Assembly (NCBI GenBank): GCA_947626985.1
Contig: CANQUG010000021.1
Location: 1 to 51,398 of the forward strand
DNA: 51,398 nt
Origin: an uncultured Lachnospiraceae bacterium
GTDB taxonomy: Bacteria; Bacillota; Clostridia; Lachnospirales; Lachnospiraceae
Direction: 5' to 3'
In this document: piece by piece, positions 17,418 through 24,737 of the stretch
How positions within the stretch are numbered: position 1 is the first letter of the stretch
Layout of the letters: each line of letters begins with the position of its first letter
Position numbers and translations under genes: made by a program
Notes under the pieces: generated by a model
Told to the model about the DNA's origin: nothing
Database searches by the model: none
The model's input: only the letters and a program-made list of their open reading frames with translations

Positions 17418-18779
17418 ATGACAGGATTTAATATGAAAGTAACGCCGCAGATTGAAAGACTCACAGACATCTGTAAGGACCACAGCACCATTGAACTGTC
17501 CAACTACGGACTGTATGACGTGAAGCGGGGACTGAGGGACATTAACGGAAAGGGCGTCCTGGCCGGTCTCACCCAGATCTCCAACGTGCAGGCCACCCGG
17601 GTGGTGGACGGGAAGGAGGTTCCCTGCGCCGGGGTTCTTTCATACCGCGGATACGATATCAAGAAACTGACGGAAGGCTTTGTAAGGGACAGACGCTTCG
17701 GCTTTGAGGAGACCGCCTATCTCCTTCTGTTCGGAGTGCTGCCGGATGAGGCGGAACTGAGAGATTTTGGCAGGCTGCTGGCGGAACAGCGGTCCCTGCC
17801 CAGGAATTTTGTGAGAGATGTGGTGATGAAGGCGCCTTCCAAGGACATCATGAACGCTCTGTCCAGAAGCGTGCTCACCCTGTATTCCTATGATAAGAAC
17901 CCGGACGACATTTCCCTGCCCAATGTGCTGCGGCAGTGTCTGAACCTGATCTCCGTGTTCCCGCTGCTCTCGGTGTACGGCTATCAGGCCTATAATCACT
18001 ACATCAGAGGAAAGAGCCTTTACATTCATAATCCTAAAAGAGAATTATCCACGGCGGAGAATCTTCTCCGGATGCTCCGGCCGGATAAAAAATATACGGA
18101 TCTGGAAGCGCGGATCCTGGATCTGGCGCTCATTCTCCACATGGAACACGGCGGCGGCAATAATTCCACCTTTACCACCCATGTGGTGTCCTCCTCCGGA
18201 ACGGACACCTATTCGGCCATCGCGGCGGCCCTGGGCTCTCTCAAGGGTCCCAAGCACGGCGGCGCCAACATCAAGGTGGTAAGCATGTTCCAGGATATGA
18301 AAAAGGAGATTAAGGACTGGACGGACGAGGAGGAAGTGGGGGCTTATTTAAAACGGCTTCTCCACAGGGAAGCCTTCGACAGGATGGGACTGATCTACGG
18401 TATGGGACATGCCATATATTCCGTGTCGGATCCCAGAGCGGAGGTTTTAAAGAGCTTCGTGGAATCCCTTGCCAGAGAAAAGGGAAGGATGAAGGATTAC
18501 GCTCTCTATGCCACGGTGGAGCGCCTGGCGCCTCAGATCATCGCCCAGGAACGGAGAATCTACAAGGGCGTCAGCGCCAATGTGGACTTTTACAGCGGTT
18601 TTGTGTACAGCATGCTGGACCTTCCGCTGGAGCTGTACACGCCCATCTTTGCCGTGGCGCGTATCGTGGGATGGAGCGCCCACCGCATGGAGGAGCTGAT
18701 CAATACGGATAAGATCATCCGTCCCGCATACAAGAACATTCTACCTCCGGCAGATTACGTTCCGCTGGCGGAGAGATAA
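17418..18779 (+). CDS. Citrate synthase (paralogue 1)
   Basis: 453 residues from ATG 17418, chosen because AAAGGGG lies 9 nt upstream and because 16 earlier in-frame codons contain it. Citrate synthase catalytic residues are present: His in EHGGGNNS (near 243), His in YGMGHAIY (near 330) and Asp in NVDFYSGFVYS (near 389). It condenses acetyl-CoA and oxaloacetate, feeding 2-oxoglutarate and glutamate synthesis in an anaerobe with a partial TCA cycle. No other TCA gene is adjacent. A closely similar paralogue lies at 36486–37865. Use of propionyl-CoA (methylcitrate) cannot be excluded. A TATAAT (17319–17324) upstream with a weak -35 may drive it. Confidence 0.9.
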   Translation: MTGFNMKVTPQIERLTDICKDHSTIELSNYGLYDVKRGLRDINGKGVLAGLTQISNVQATRVVDGKEVPCAGVLSYRGYDIKKLTEGFVRDRRFGFEETAYLLLFGVLPDEAELRDFGRLLAEQRSLPRNFVRDVVMKAPSKDIMNALSRSVLTLYSYDKNPDDISLPNVLRQCLNLISVFPLLSVYGYQAYNHYIRGKSLYIHNPKRELSTAENLLRMLRPDKKYTDLEARILDLALILHMEHGGGNNSTFTTHVVSSSGTDTYSAIAAALGSLKGPKHGGANIKVVSMFQDMKKEIKDWTDEEEVGAYLKRLLHREAFDRMGLIYGMGHAIYSVSDPRAEVLKSFVESLAREKGRMKDYALYATVERLAPQIIAQERRIYKGVSANVDFYSGFVYSMLDLPLELYTPIFAVARIVGWSAHRMEELINTDKIIRPAYKNILPPADYVPLAER

Positions 18780-18795
18780 AAAGGAAGCGGCAGAA

Positions 18796-19299
18796 ATGTT
18801 TCGATGCTTTTTTCCGGACGAGTACCGGAACTCCACCTATGAAATTGATTTTGAACAGCTGTACCGGGAGGGGTACAGAGGACTGCTGTTCGATATTGAC
18901 AACACTCTGGTGCCTCACGGCGCGCCGGCGGACGACAGGGCGAAGGCCCTGTTCCGGCGTCTGAGGAAGCTGGGATTCCGCAGCTGTTTTTTGTCAAATA
19001 ATAAGATCGGCCGGGTATCGTCTTTTAATGAGGACATCGGAGAAATATTTATTGAAAACGCCCATAAGCCTTCCGTGGGCAGCTATCTCAGGGCCATGGA
19101 GCTACTGGGCACAGACAGGTCCAATACCATCTTTATCGGAGATCAGCTTTTTACAGATATTTACGGTGCAAAGCGGGCGGGGATCCGCAACATTCTGGTG
19201 AGACCGATACATCCCCGGGAAGAAATTCAGATCGTACTAAAAAGATATTTGGAAAAAATTGTTCTATACTTTTACCTGAAGGAGGAGGGGACTTCATGA
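18796..19299 (+). CDS. YqeG-family HAD phosphatase
   Basis: 167 residues, the normal YqeG length. HAD motif I is LLFDIDNTLVPH, motif II is in SNNKIG, and motifs III/IV are in FIGDQLFTDIYGAKRAG. In Firmicutes yqeG commonly neighbours aroE or ribosome-related genes; here it overlaps the shikimate kinase start by 4 nt, so the two are coupled. Substrate is uncertain (a nucleotide or phosphatidylglycerophosphate-type phosphatase role has been suggested for relatives). Confidence 0.85.
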   Translation: MFRCFFPDEYRNSTYEIDFEQLYREGYRGLLFDIDNTLVPHGAPADDRAKALFRRLRKLGFRSCFLSNNKIGRVSSFNEDIGEIFIENAHKPSVGSYLRAMELLGTDRSNTIFIGDQLFTDIYGAKRAGIRNILVRPIHPREEIQIVLKRYLEKIVLYFYLKEEGTS

Positions 19300-19817
19300 A
19301 CCATATCGTAATTATTGGATTTATGGGTTCAGGAAAGACGAGAGTGGGCAAAAGACTGTCTCAGGATCTGGGAGTGCCGTTCATAGACGTGGACAGGGTG
19401 GTAACCGCGAAGCTGAATATGTCTATGAAGGAAATCTTCCAGCGGTTTGGAGAACCTTTTTACCGTGCATTGGAGACGATGACTATTAAAGAACTGGCGG
19501 GGGATAAGGAGCGGAAGGTGGTTTCTCTGGGCTCCGGAGTTCCCCTGCTGGAACAGAATCAGAAGTATCTGAAGGAACTGGGCGTCATCGTTTATATCAG
19601 GGGTTCCTATGAAACTCTGCGGAAGAGACTGGAAAACTCCAGTTCCAATCCCTTTTTGGATGATGAGGATCAGGAGGAAAAACTGAAAAAGCTCATCAGG
19701 CAGAGGGATCCGGTTTACGCGAAATACGGGGACATCGAGGTGGTCACCGGCGTGAAGCCTTTTGAGGGTCTGATCAGGGAAATTGAGGAGAAATTGGAGC
19801 CGTATTTAAAAAAGTAG
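19296..19817 (+). CDS. aroK: Shikimate kinase
   Basis: 173 residues, normal length. Walker A is GFMGSGKT (about 8–15), with the shikimate-contact Asp in FIDVDR, the conserved Arg in FYRALE, and the lid/adenine Arg in RDPVYAKY. The usual GGG triplet that contacts shikimate is here GSG (LGSGVPLLEQN). It phosphorylates shikimate in the chorismate pathway. Its ATG overlaps the yqeG stop, with GGAGGAGG before it. Confidence 0.87.
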   Translation: MNHIVIIGFMGSGKTRVGKRLSQDLGVPFIDVDRVVTAKLNMSMKEIFQRFGEPFYRALETMTIKELAGDKERKVVSLGSGVPLLEQNQKYLKELGVIVYIRGSYETLRKRLENSSSNPFLDDEDQEEKLKKLIRQRDPVYAKYGDIEVVTGVKPFEGLIREIEEKLEPYLKK

Positions 19818-19846
19818 TTGAAAAAAAGCAAGAGGTATTATAGAAT
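19818..19846 (+). promoter_or_regulatory. Promoter of efp
   Basis: TTGAAA (19818–19823), 17 bp and TAGAAT (19841–19846) lie about 65 bp before the efp start. Confidence 0.65.
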
Positions 19847-19912
19847 AACTCGTAGTGAAATTGAAAAAGTGAAATCGAATAAGATACTTAATTTAGAGGA
19901 GGAAAACATTTT

Positions 19913-20470
19913 ATGATTTCAGCAGGTGATTTCAGAAACGGCGTCACACTTGAAATTGACGGCAATGTATGCCAGATCGTGGAATTCCAGCACGTAAAGC
20001 CGGGCAAGGGAGCGGCCTTTGTCAGAACCAAATATAAAAATATCATCACGGGAGCCGTGTTGGAGAGGTCCTTCCGTCCTACTGAGAAATTCCCCCAGGC
20101 GCGTATTGACAGAGTGGATATGAGCTATCTGTATAATGACGGAGAGTTCTATAATTTCATGAACAATGAGACCTTCGATCAGGTTGCCCTTACGGCGGAT
20201 CAGGTGGGGGATTCTCTGAAATTCGTGAAGGAAAATGAGATCGTGAAGATTTGTTCCCATAACGGCAACGTGTTCGCCATCGAGCCGCCGCTGTTCGTGG
20301 AGCTGGAGGTTGTGGAGACCGAGCCCGGCTTCGCCGGAAATACCGCTCAGGGCGCTACCAAGCCCGCTATCGTGGAGACCGGCGCTCAGGTAATGGTTCC
20401 CCTTTTCGTGAACCAGGGAGACAAGCTGAAGATCGATACCAGAACCGGCGAGTATCTGTCCAGAGTATAA
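19913..20470 (+). CDS. efp: Translation elongation factor P
   Basis: 185 residues, the standard length, with the KOW-like domain I ([15 protein letters not shown], modifiable Lys near 32) and two OB domains. The C-terminus ([17 protein letters not shown]) is diagnostic. EF-P rescues ribosomes stalled at polyproline. AGAGGAGG precedes the ATG. No modification enzyme is nearby. Confidence 0.96.
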   Translation: MISAGDFRNGVTLEIDGNVCQIVEFQHVKPGKGAAFVRTKYKNIITGAVLERSFRPTEKFPQARIDRVDMSYLYNDGEFYNFMNNETFDQVALTADQVGDSLKFVKENEIVKICSHNGNVFAIEPPLFVELEVVETEPGFAGNTAQGATKPAIVETGAQVMVPLFVNQGDKLKIDTRTGEYLSRV

Positions 20471-20480
20471 TGATATAAAC

Positions 20481-20536
20481 AGGGGCTGTGAGAAAATGAG
20501 GCGGAAAATTCCATTTCTCACGGCCCTTCTATTGTT
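20481..20536 (+). terminator. Terminator of efp
   Basis: A long imperfect stem pairs AGGGGCTGTGAGAAAATG with CATTTCTCACGGCCCT (20511–20526), followed by TCTATTGTTTT. Confidence 0.65.
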
Positions 20537-20723
20537 TTCATATAATGCCAGACAGGCATTGCTTATATTCAATATAACAGAAGGTATACGATTTCCTTTT
20601 TTCTCGAACTTTCCCGTACGAATAGCCCTTCCTTATTCCGGACTTTCATGGTAGGTTATATACACAATCTTAGCAGTATCATACAGGATACATGTTGTCT
20701 GCAATGACAGAAAGGGGCGGTAT

Positions 20724-21959
20724 ATGACCAGCAAACTGAAAAGTTACTTTCCAATGATCCGTACACAAGAGGAGATTCTGAAGGAGATCAGAGAAAACAG
20801 GAAACTGTCCTACATATTTGATTCCTGGGAGGAGAAACGCCGGCAGGAATTTCTGGATTCCTGCAGCGGAGTAAAAGGCGTCAAACTGCTTTATGATTCC
20901 TTTTTTAAAGCTGTCGTGGACCCGGAAAGGGATCCGGAGAGACTGAGCGGACTGCTGACTCTTATTCTGGAGAAGAAAGTGCGGGTAGTATCCGTGCTGC
21001 CTCATGAAGGCGGGCGGATTACACCCAGGACTCTCGTGGTGATGGACATTATCGTACAGCTGCGGGACGGAAGCCTGACCACAGTGGAGGTTCAGAGGTA
21101 CGGCTATGCTTTTCCGGGACAGAGGGCAGCGTGTTACTTGGCGGATATGCTTCTGAGACAGTACAGACAAAAGAGGGACGAGGCCGCTGCAAAGAAAAAG
21201 CGTATGAGTTACAAAGCGATCAAACCCGTATATACGATTGTCCTGTATGAACAGAGCCCGGGGGAGTTCGGCAGATTTCCTCATAAATATATCCACAGGT
21301 TCAGCCAGTGTTCGGACACGGGACTGGAGATGGAACTGCTGGAGAAATACGTGTTTATTGCCCTTGACAATTTCAAAAACATCATCCAGAATAGAGGTAT
21401 CAGAAACAGACTGGAGGCCTGGCTGGCATTTCTCTGTATGGATGAACCGGAATGGATCCTGCGGATTATCGAAAAGTATCCCCGGTTCAGAGTCATGTAT
21501 GAGGAAGTATATGAGATGTGCCGGAATTTGGAAAGGGTGATGGAGATGTATTCCAAAGAACTGCTGGAACTGGATGAAGGTACGGTGCAGTATATGATTG
21601 ATGAAATGCAGGAGCATATTAATGAACAGGCAGAACAGTTAAGAGGAAAAGATGAACAGCTCAGTGAACAGGCAGAACAGTTAAGAGGAAAAGATGAGCA
21701 GCTCAGTGAACAGGCGGGACAGCTTAACGAGCAGGCGGAACAGTTAAGAGGAAAAGATGAGCAGCTCAGTAAACAGGCGGGACAGATCAACGAGCAGGCG
21801 GAACAGCTGAGGGGAAAAGAGAAGCAGCTCAGTGAACAGACAGAGAAACTCAACGAACAGGCAGAACAGCTGAAGAATGCATATGCTCAGATAGAAGAGA
21901 TGAAACGAAAACTGGAAGAACTCCAGGGTTTAACGTTCCTTTCAGAAAGTAATATATAG
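20724..21959 (+). CDS. Rpn/PD-(D/E)XK nuclease-family transposase-like protein with repetitive coiled coil
   Basis: 411 residues. Positions ~30–270 resemble the PDDEXK_2 family (recombination-promoting nuclease, often called PD-(D/E)XK nuclease family transposase). The putative active site is MDIIVQLRDGSLTTVEVQRY, giving D...ExQ. The C-terminal ~120 residues are a predicted coiled coil made of near-identical EQAEQLRGKDEQLS units, alternating with EQAGQLN units. No terminal inverted repeats were found around it. In Clostridia such genes are often numerous and vary in their C-terminal repeats. It is preceded by AAAGGGG. Confidence 0.75.
   Translation: MTSKLKSYFPMIRTQEEILKEIRENRKLSYIFDSWEEKRRQEFLDSCSGVKGVKLLYDSFFKAVVDPERDPERLSGLLTLILEKKVRVVSVLPHEGGRITPRTLVVMDIIVQLRDGSLTTVEVQRYGYAFPGQRAACYLADMLLRQYRQKRDEAAAKKKRMSYKAIKPVYTIVLYEQSPGEFGRFPHKYIHRFSQCSDTGLEMELLEKYVFIALDNFKNIIQNRGIRNRLEAWLAFLCMDEPEWILRIIEKYPRFRVMYEEVYEMCRNLERVMEMYSKELLELDEGTVQYMIDEMQEHINEQAEQLRGKDEQLSEQAEQLRGKDEQLSEQAGQLNEQAEQLRGKDEQLSKQAGQINEQAEQLRGKEKQLSEQTEKLNEQAEQLKNAYAQIEEMKRKLEELQGLTFLSESNI
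21610..21872 (+). repeat. 42-bp in-gene tandem repeats (coiled coil)
   Basis: Units encode EQAEQLRGKDEQLS and EQAGQLN (42 and 21 bp). The nearly identical copies at nucleotide level point to recent expansion. Confidence 0.75.
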
Positions 21960-22005
21960 AAAACTCTGCCGGAGACGGATATTACGCTTCCCTGAGAATC
22001 TGATA

Positions 22006-22052
22006 CAGATACAGAGTCAGAGACACATCAGATACACAGTCAGATACACCGG
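22006..22052. repeat. ~12-bp tandem repeat upstream of tmRNA
   Basis: About four units of the CAGATACACAGT type, period 11–12 bp, end about 10 bp upstream of the tmRNA -35. Confidence 0.5.
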
Positions 22053-22064
22053 GATAAAAACTCC

Positions 22065-22093
22065 TTGACAAACGCTCCCGCTTCTGCAATAAT
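22065..22093 (+). promoter_or_regulatory. Promoter of ssrA
   Basis: TTGACA (22065–22070), 17 bp and AATAAT (22088–22093) lie 26 bp before the tmRNA 5' end. Confidence 0.75.
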
Positions 22094-22119
22094 AAAAAAG
22101 CCTCAAAGGCGGCCAATAC

Positions 22120-22463
22120 GGGCTTGTACTGGTTTCGACGGGGGTTTCGAAGTTGTGGAAGCCATCCGCAGCCTCCTGGACTGCGTAATAACCGGGAAAT
22201 TAAATATAAACGCTAACGATAATTACGCGTTAGCAGCGTAAGCTGCTCGTCAGCCCCGACGCACTCACACGCCGGGAATCTGGCGTCGACGATGTGAGAA
22301 ACCTTGCCGGGTAAGCTTTGCCCCGGCAGATGTATCATGAAGCTACTGAAGTCTTAAGCCTGTCGCCGGGCGTAAGGCGGAGGGAATGTAAAATCAGCGA
22401 CTGTGATGGGAGATGCTGCAAGGGACAGACTTTCGGACAGGGGTTCGATTCCCCTCAGGTCCA
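22120..22463 (+). ncRNA. ssrA: tmRNA (transfer-messenger RNA)
   Basis: 5' GGGCTTG pairs with 3' CAGGTCC to form the acceptor stem. The conserved TGGTTTCGACGGGG follows the 5' end and a T-arm GGGGTTCGATTCCCC lies near the 3' end. The tag frame at 22212–22241 reads GCT AAC GAT AAT TAC GCG TTA GCA GCG TAA, giving ANDNYALAA. It rescues stalled ribosomes and tags the products for proteolysis. Total 344 nt, normal for the class. A promoter and terminator flank it; smpB is not in the window. Confidence 0.95.
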
Positions 22464-22525
22464 TTCCCTGTTTCCCGTGCCGTTACGGGAGACGGACTTA
22501 AAAAATCGAATATATTCACAGAAGG

Positions 22526-22569
22526 ATTCAGAGCATGTGGGAGAAGGGATCTGCGCTCTGAATTTTTTT
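22526..22569 (+). terminator. Terminator of ssrA
   Basis: Arms ATTCAGAGC (22526–22534) and GCTCTGAAT (22555–22563), with a T7 tail overlapping the end. Confidence 0.85.
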
Positions 22570-22599
22570 GGCCTTTTTCAAGTTGGATTTCTCTTTCGC

Positions 22600-22775
22600 T
22601 GATGCTGCGTGCTCCGGTATTGTGTTGTTTCGAACAAGTACCCCGCCCGGGAGCAGGTCGGAAGACTGACGCTGCGTGTTCCGTCATTGCACTTTCTCGG
22701 ACAAGTATACCACCCGGGAGCAGGTCGGAAAACTGACGCCGCATGCTCCTGTCTTGCATTTTCTCTCCGGGAGAA
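22600..22775. repeat. 67-bp tandem repeat, 2.6 copies
   Basis: Copies start at 22600, 22667 and 22734. Each begins TGAcGCtGCrTGcTCC and ends GGGAGCAGGTCGGAArAC; the third is cut short after ~42 bp. They fill the spacer between tmRNA and rhaD. Copies are adjacent with no spacers, so this is not a CRISPR. Confidence 0.75.
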
Positions 22776-22855
22776 TAAGGAAAAATGGTTGCCTGCGGCA
22801 TAAAAAGGGAGTATCATCAAGACATATAAGTACGACCATAGGAGGTAACTGACTG

Positions 22856-23686
22856 ATGAAGATACTTGATACAAAATTTGTGAAGGGTTTTGTGAAAATG
22901 GCGGACGACGGATTTCATCAGGGCTGGCATGAGAGGAACGGCGGGAACCTGAGCTACCGTCTGAAACCCGAGGAGGTGGAGGAGATCCGCCCCCGTCTGA
23001 TGGATTATGACAACTGGGCGCCCATCGGTACGTCTGTTCCCGGACTGGCCGGTGAATTTTTTCTGGTGACAGGCAGCGGAAAGTATTTCCGCAACATCAT
23101 CGAGGATCCGGAGGCCTGTCTGGCGATCATCGAGCTGGATGAGAAGGGAGAGAACTACCGTATCCGCTGGGGTCTTGTGGAAGGCGGCGTGCCCACCAGC
23201 GAGCTTCCTGCCCATCTGATGAACCACGAGGTGAAAAAGCGGGTTTCCGAGGGAAAACACCGTGTGATTTATCATGCCCATACCACCAATATCATTGCCC
23301 TCACCTTTATCCTGCCCCTGCGCGACGAAGCCTTCACGAGGGAGCTGTGGGAGTCCGCGACGGAATGTCCGGTGGTATTTCCCGACGGTGTGGGCGTGGT
23401 TCCCTGGATGGTTCCGGGCGGCCGGGATATTGCGGTGGCTACCAGCAAGCTGATGGAAAAGTACGATGTGGCCATCTGGGCGCATCACGGAATGTTCTGC
23501 TCCGGGGAGGATTTTGATCTCACCTTCGGCCTGATGCATACGGTGGAGAAGTCTGCGGAAATTCTTCTGAAGGTTCTCTCCGTGAGAGGAGACAAGCGTC
23601 AGACCATTACGGCGAATAATCTTCGTCAGGTGGCGGAGGGCTTCCATGTGACTCTGCCGGAGAGATTCCTGTTCGAAAAAGAATAA
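22856..23686 (+). CDS. rhaD: Rhamnulose-1-phosphate aldolase
   Basis: 276 residues, matching RhaD class II aldolase in length and motifs: WHERNGGNLSYRL, VTGSGKYFRN, VPTSELPAHLMNHE, zinc ligands in YHAHTTNIIALT, FPDGVGVVPWMVPG and the late His pair in WAHHGMFCSG. It splits L-rhamnulose 1-phosphate into dihydroxyacetone phosphate and L-lactaldehyde. An AGGAGG site precedes the ATG. It stands alone here, with no rhaA/rhaB neighbours, so the rest of the rhamnose pathway must be elsewhere. Confidence 0.93.
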   Translation: MKILDTKFVKGFVKMADDGFHQGWHERNGGNLSYRLKPEEVEEIRPRLMDYDNWAPIGTSVPGLAGEFFLVTGSGKYFRNIIEDPEACLAIIELDEKGENYRIRWGLVEGGVPTSELPAHLMNHEVKKRVSEGKHRVIYHAHTTNIIALTFILPLRDEAFTRELWESATECPVVFPDGVGVVPWMVPGGRDIAVATSKLMEKYDVAIWAHHGMFCSGEDFDLTFGLMHTVEKSAEILLKVLSVRGDKRQTITANNLRQVAEGFHVTLPERFLFEKE

Positions 23687-24046
23687 ATCAGAAGTGAATT
23701 CTGAATGGCTGCCGGAAAATTGCAGGACAGCACAAGATATTATCAGATTATTTATGCGATCGGTAATGATATTGCGCTTTTCCTGCATGGAACGGCAGCA
23801 TTTTTATTACGCTTCCTTCGATACATACTGTTTACAGATAACGGAAGAATGATTTTCGTTTTGCCCGTGCCCTGTGTCGAATTTGTGCTGCATACGCAGC
23901 AGATTTCCACAGCAGATTTGTGCACATTCCCCGGAGAAATGATGGAAAACGGAAAATCATTTGACGTTTGTTGCAATTCCGGCTTATGAAAAGCTAGCAG
24001 AGTGACAGAATCAGATTAAATCGGAGAAATATTCCCAAGAATCTAC
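23687..24046. other. 360-bp spacer with no recognised gene
   Basis: The spacer between rhaD and the feo promoter has an AT-rich tail. A 94-codon frame at 23705–23989 lacks a ribosome site and family resemblance, and I do not call it. Confidence 0.5.
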
Positions 24047-24078
24047 TTGACATTCCTTTGCGGTTAGCATATACTAAC
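24047..24078 (+). promoter_or_regulatory. feo operon promoter with DtxR-like iron box
   Basis: TTGACA (24047–24052), 17 bp and TATACT (24070–24075). A palindrome GTTAG–6 nt–CTAAC (24063–24078) overlaps the -10. TTAG...CTAA half-sites are typical of iron-dependent DtxR/IdeR-type repressors, so iron repression is inferred. Confidence 0.7.
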
Positions 24079-24127
24079 GTTTGAAAGATACAACTATCCA
24101 TTACAAAGAAGAAAGAGAGGGATAATG

Positions 24128-24340
24128 ATGCCGTTGACATACGCAAAAGCAGGCGAGCCGAACATCGTCGCCAGAGTGGGCGGAAAGGAAGAGACGAGAA
24201 GATTCCTGGAAAATCTGGGATTTGTGTCGGGGGCGGAGGTTACCGTGGTTTCCGAGGCGCAGGGAAACATGATCGTAAATATCAAGGATTCCCGGGTAGC
24301 CATAGGCAGGGATATGGCCAATAAAATTATGATAAACTGA
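24128..24340 (+). CDS. feoA: FeoA-family protein 1
   Basis: 70 residues, a single SH3-like FeoA domain: MPLTYAKAGE start, LENLGFVSGAEVTVVSEAQGN, and an ending IGRDMANKIMI. Of two adjacent ATGs (24125, 24128) the second is 6 nt from GAGAGGG and gives the usual MPL start. FeoA assists FeoB in ferrous iron uptake. First gene of feoA–feoA–feoB; 13 bp to the next. Confidence 0.88.
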   Translation: MPLTYAKAGEPNIVARVGGKEETRRFLENLGFVSGAEVTVVSEAQGNMIVNIKDSRVAIGRDMANKIMIN

Positions 24341-24353
24341 AGGAGGAGCAGCA

Positions 24354-24575
24354 GTGAAGACGTTGAAGGAAGTTCCGTGCGGTCAGACCGTAAAGGTGGT
24401 AAAGCTCTCAGGGGAGGGCCCGGTAAAAAGACGGATCATGGATATGGGGATCACGAAGGGCGTGGAAATCTATGTGAGAAAGGTAGCGCCTCTGGGAGAT
24501 CCGGTGGAAGTCACTGTGAGAGGCTATGAGCTGTCCGTGAGAAAAGCGGACGCGGAAATGATCCAGGTGGGATAA
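24354..24575 (+). CDS. feoA: FeoA-family protein 2
   Basis: 73 residues with a GTG start behind AAGGAGGAG. SH3-like FeoA fold: CGQTVKVVKLSGEGPVKRRI, MDMGITKGVEIYVRKVAPLGDP, and an ending ADAEMIQV. It is quite divergent from the first FeoA, so the two probably have separate roles rather than being a recent duplication. Confidence 0.88.
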   Translation: MKTLKEVPCGQTVKVVKLSGEGPVKRRIMDMGITKGVEIYVRKVAPLGDPVEVTVRGYELSVRKADAEMIQVG

Positions 24576-24593
24576 ATTTTTTTTGAAGGATAG

Positions 24594-24607
24594 TTAGTTT
24601 ATACTTA
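24594..24607 (+). promoter_or_regulatory. Second iron-box-like site with -10 upstream of feoB
   Basis: TTAGTTTATACTTA matches the feoA-promoter site TTAGCATATACTAA at 11 of 14 positions and contains TATACT at the same offset. The -35 region is only a T run. It lies in the 162-bp gap between the second feoA and feoB. Confidence 0.5.
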
Positions 24608-24737
24608 TAAAAATTAGGAAGCATTAAATCAAAGTAGAGTTAACTAAAATCAGTTCGCCTTGTAAAACTTTCGGGAAAGGAATCTGACCCGCTATCGGCA
24701 CAGGGAGAACGGAAAGAAGATAGAGGAGGAAAGAGAA

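Noticed and set aside
20724-21959. Rpn-like gene as a mobile element with its own ends
   Set aside because: No terminal inverted repeats or target duplication seen around it, so I list only the gene.
22600-22775. Possible CRISPR array
   Set aside because: Copies abut without spacers, the unit is too long at 67 bp, and no cas genes are present.
23705-23989. 94-codon frame after rhaD
   Set aside because: No ribosome site, Phe/Leu-rich AT-driven composition, no recognised family.
24608-24737. Riboswitch in the feoB leader
   Set aside because: I could not find the conserved core of any metal or cofactor riboswitch class I know; only the iron-box-like site is supported.
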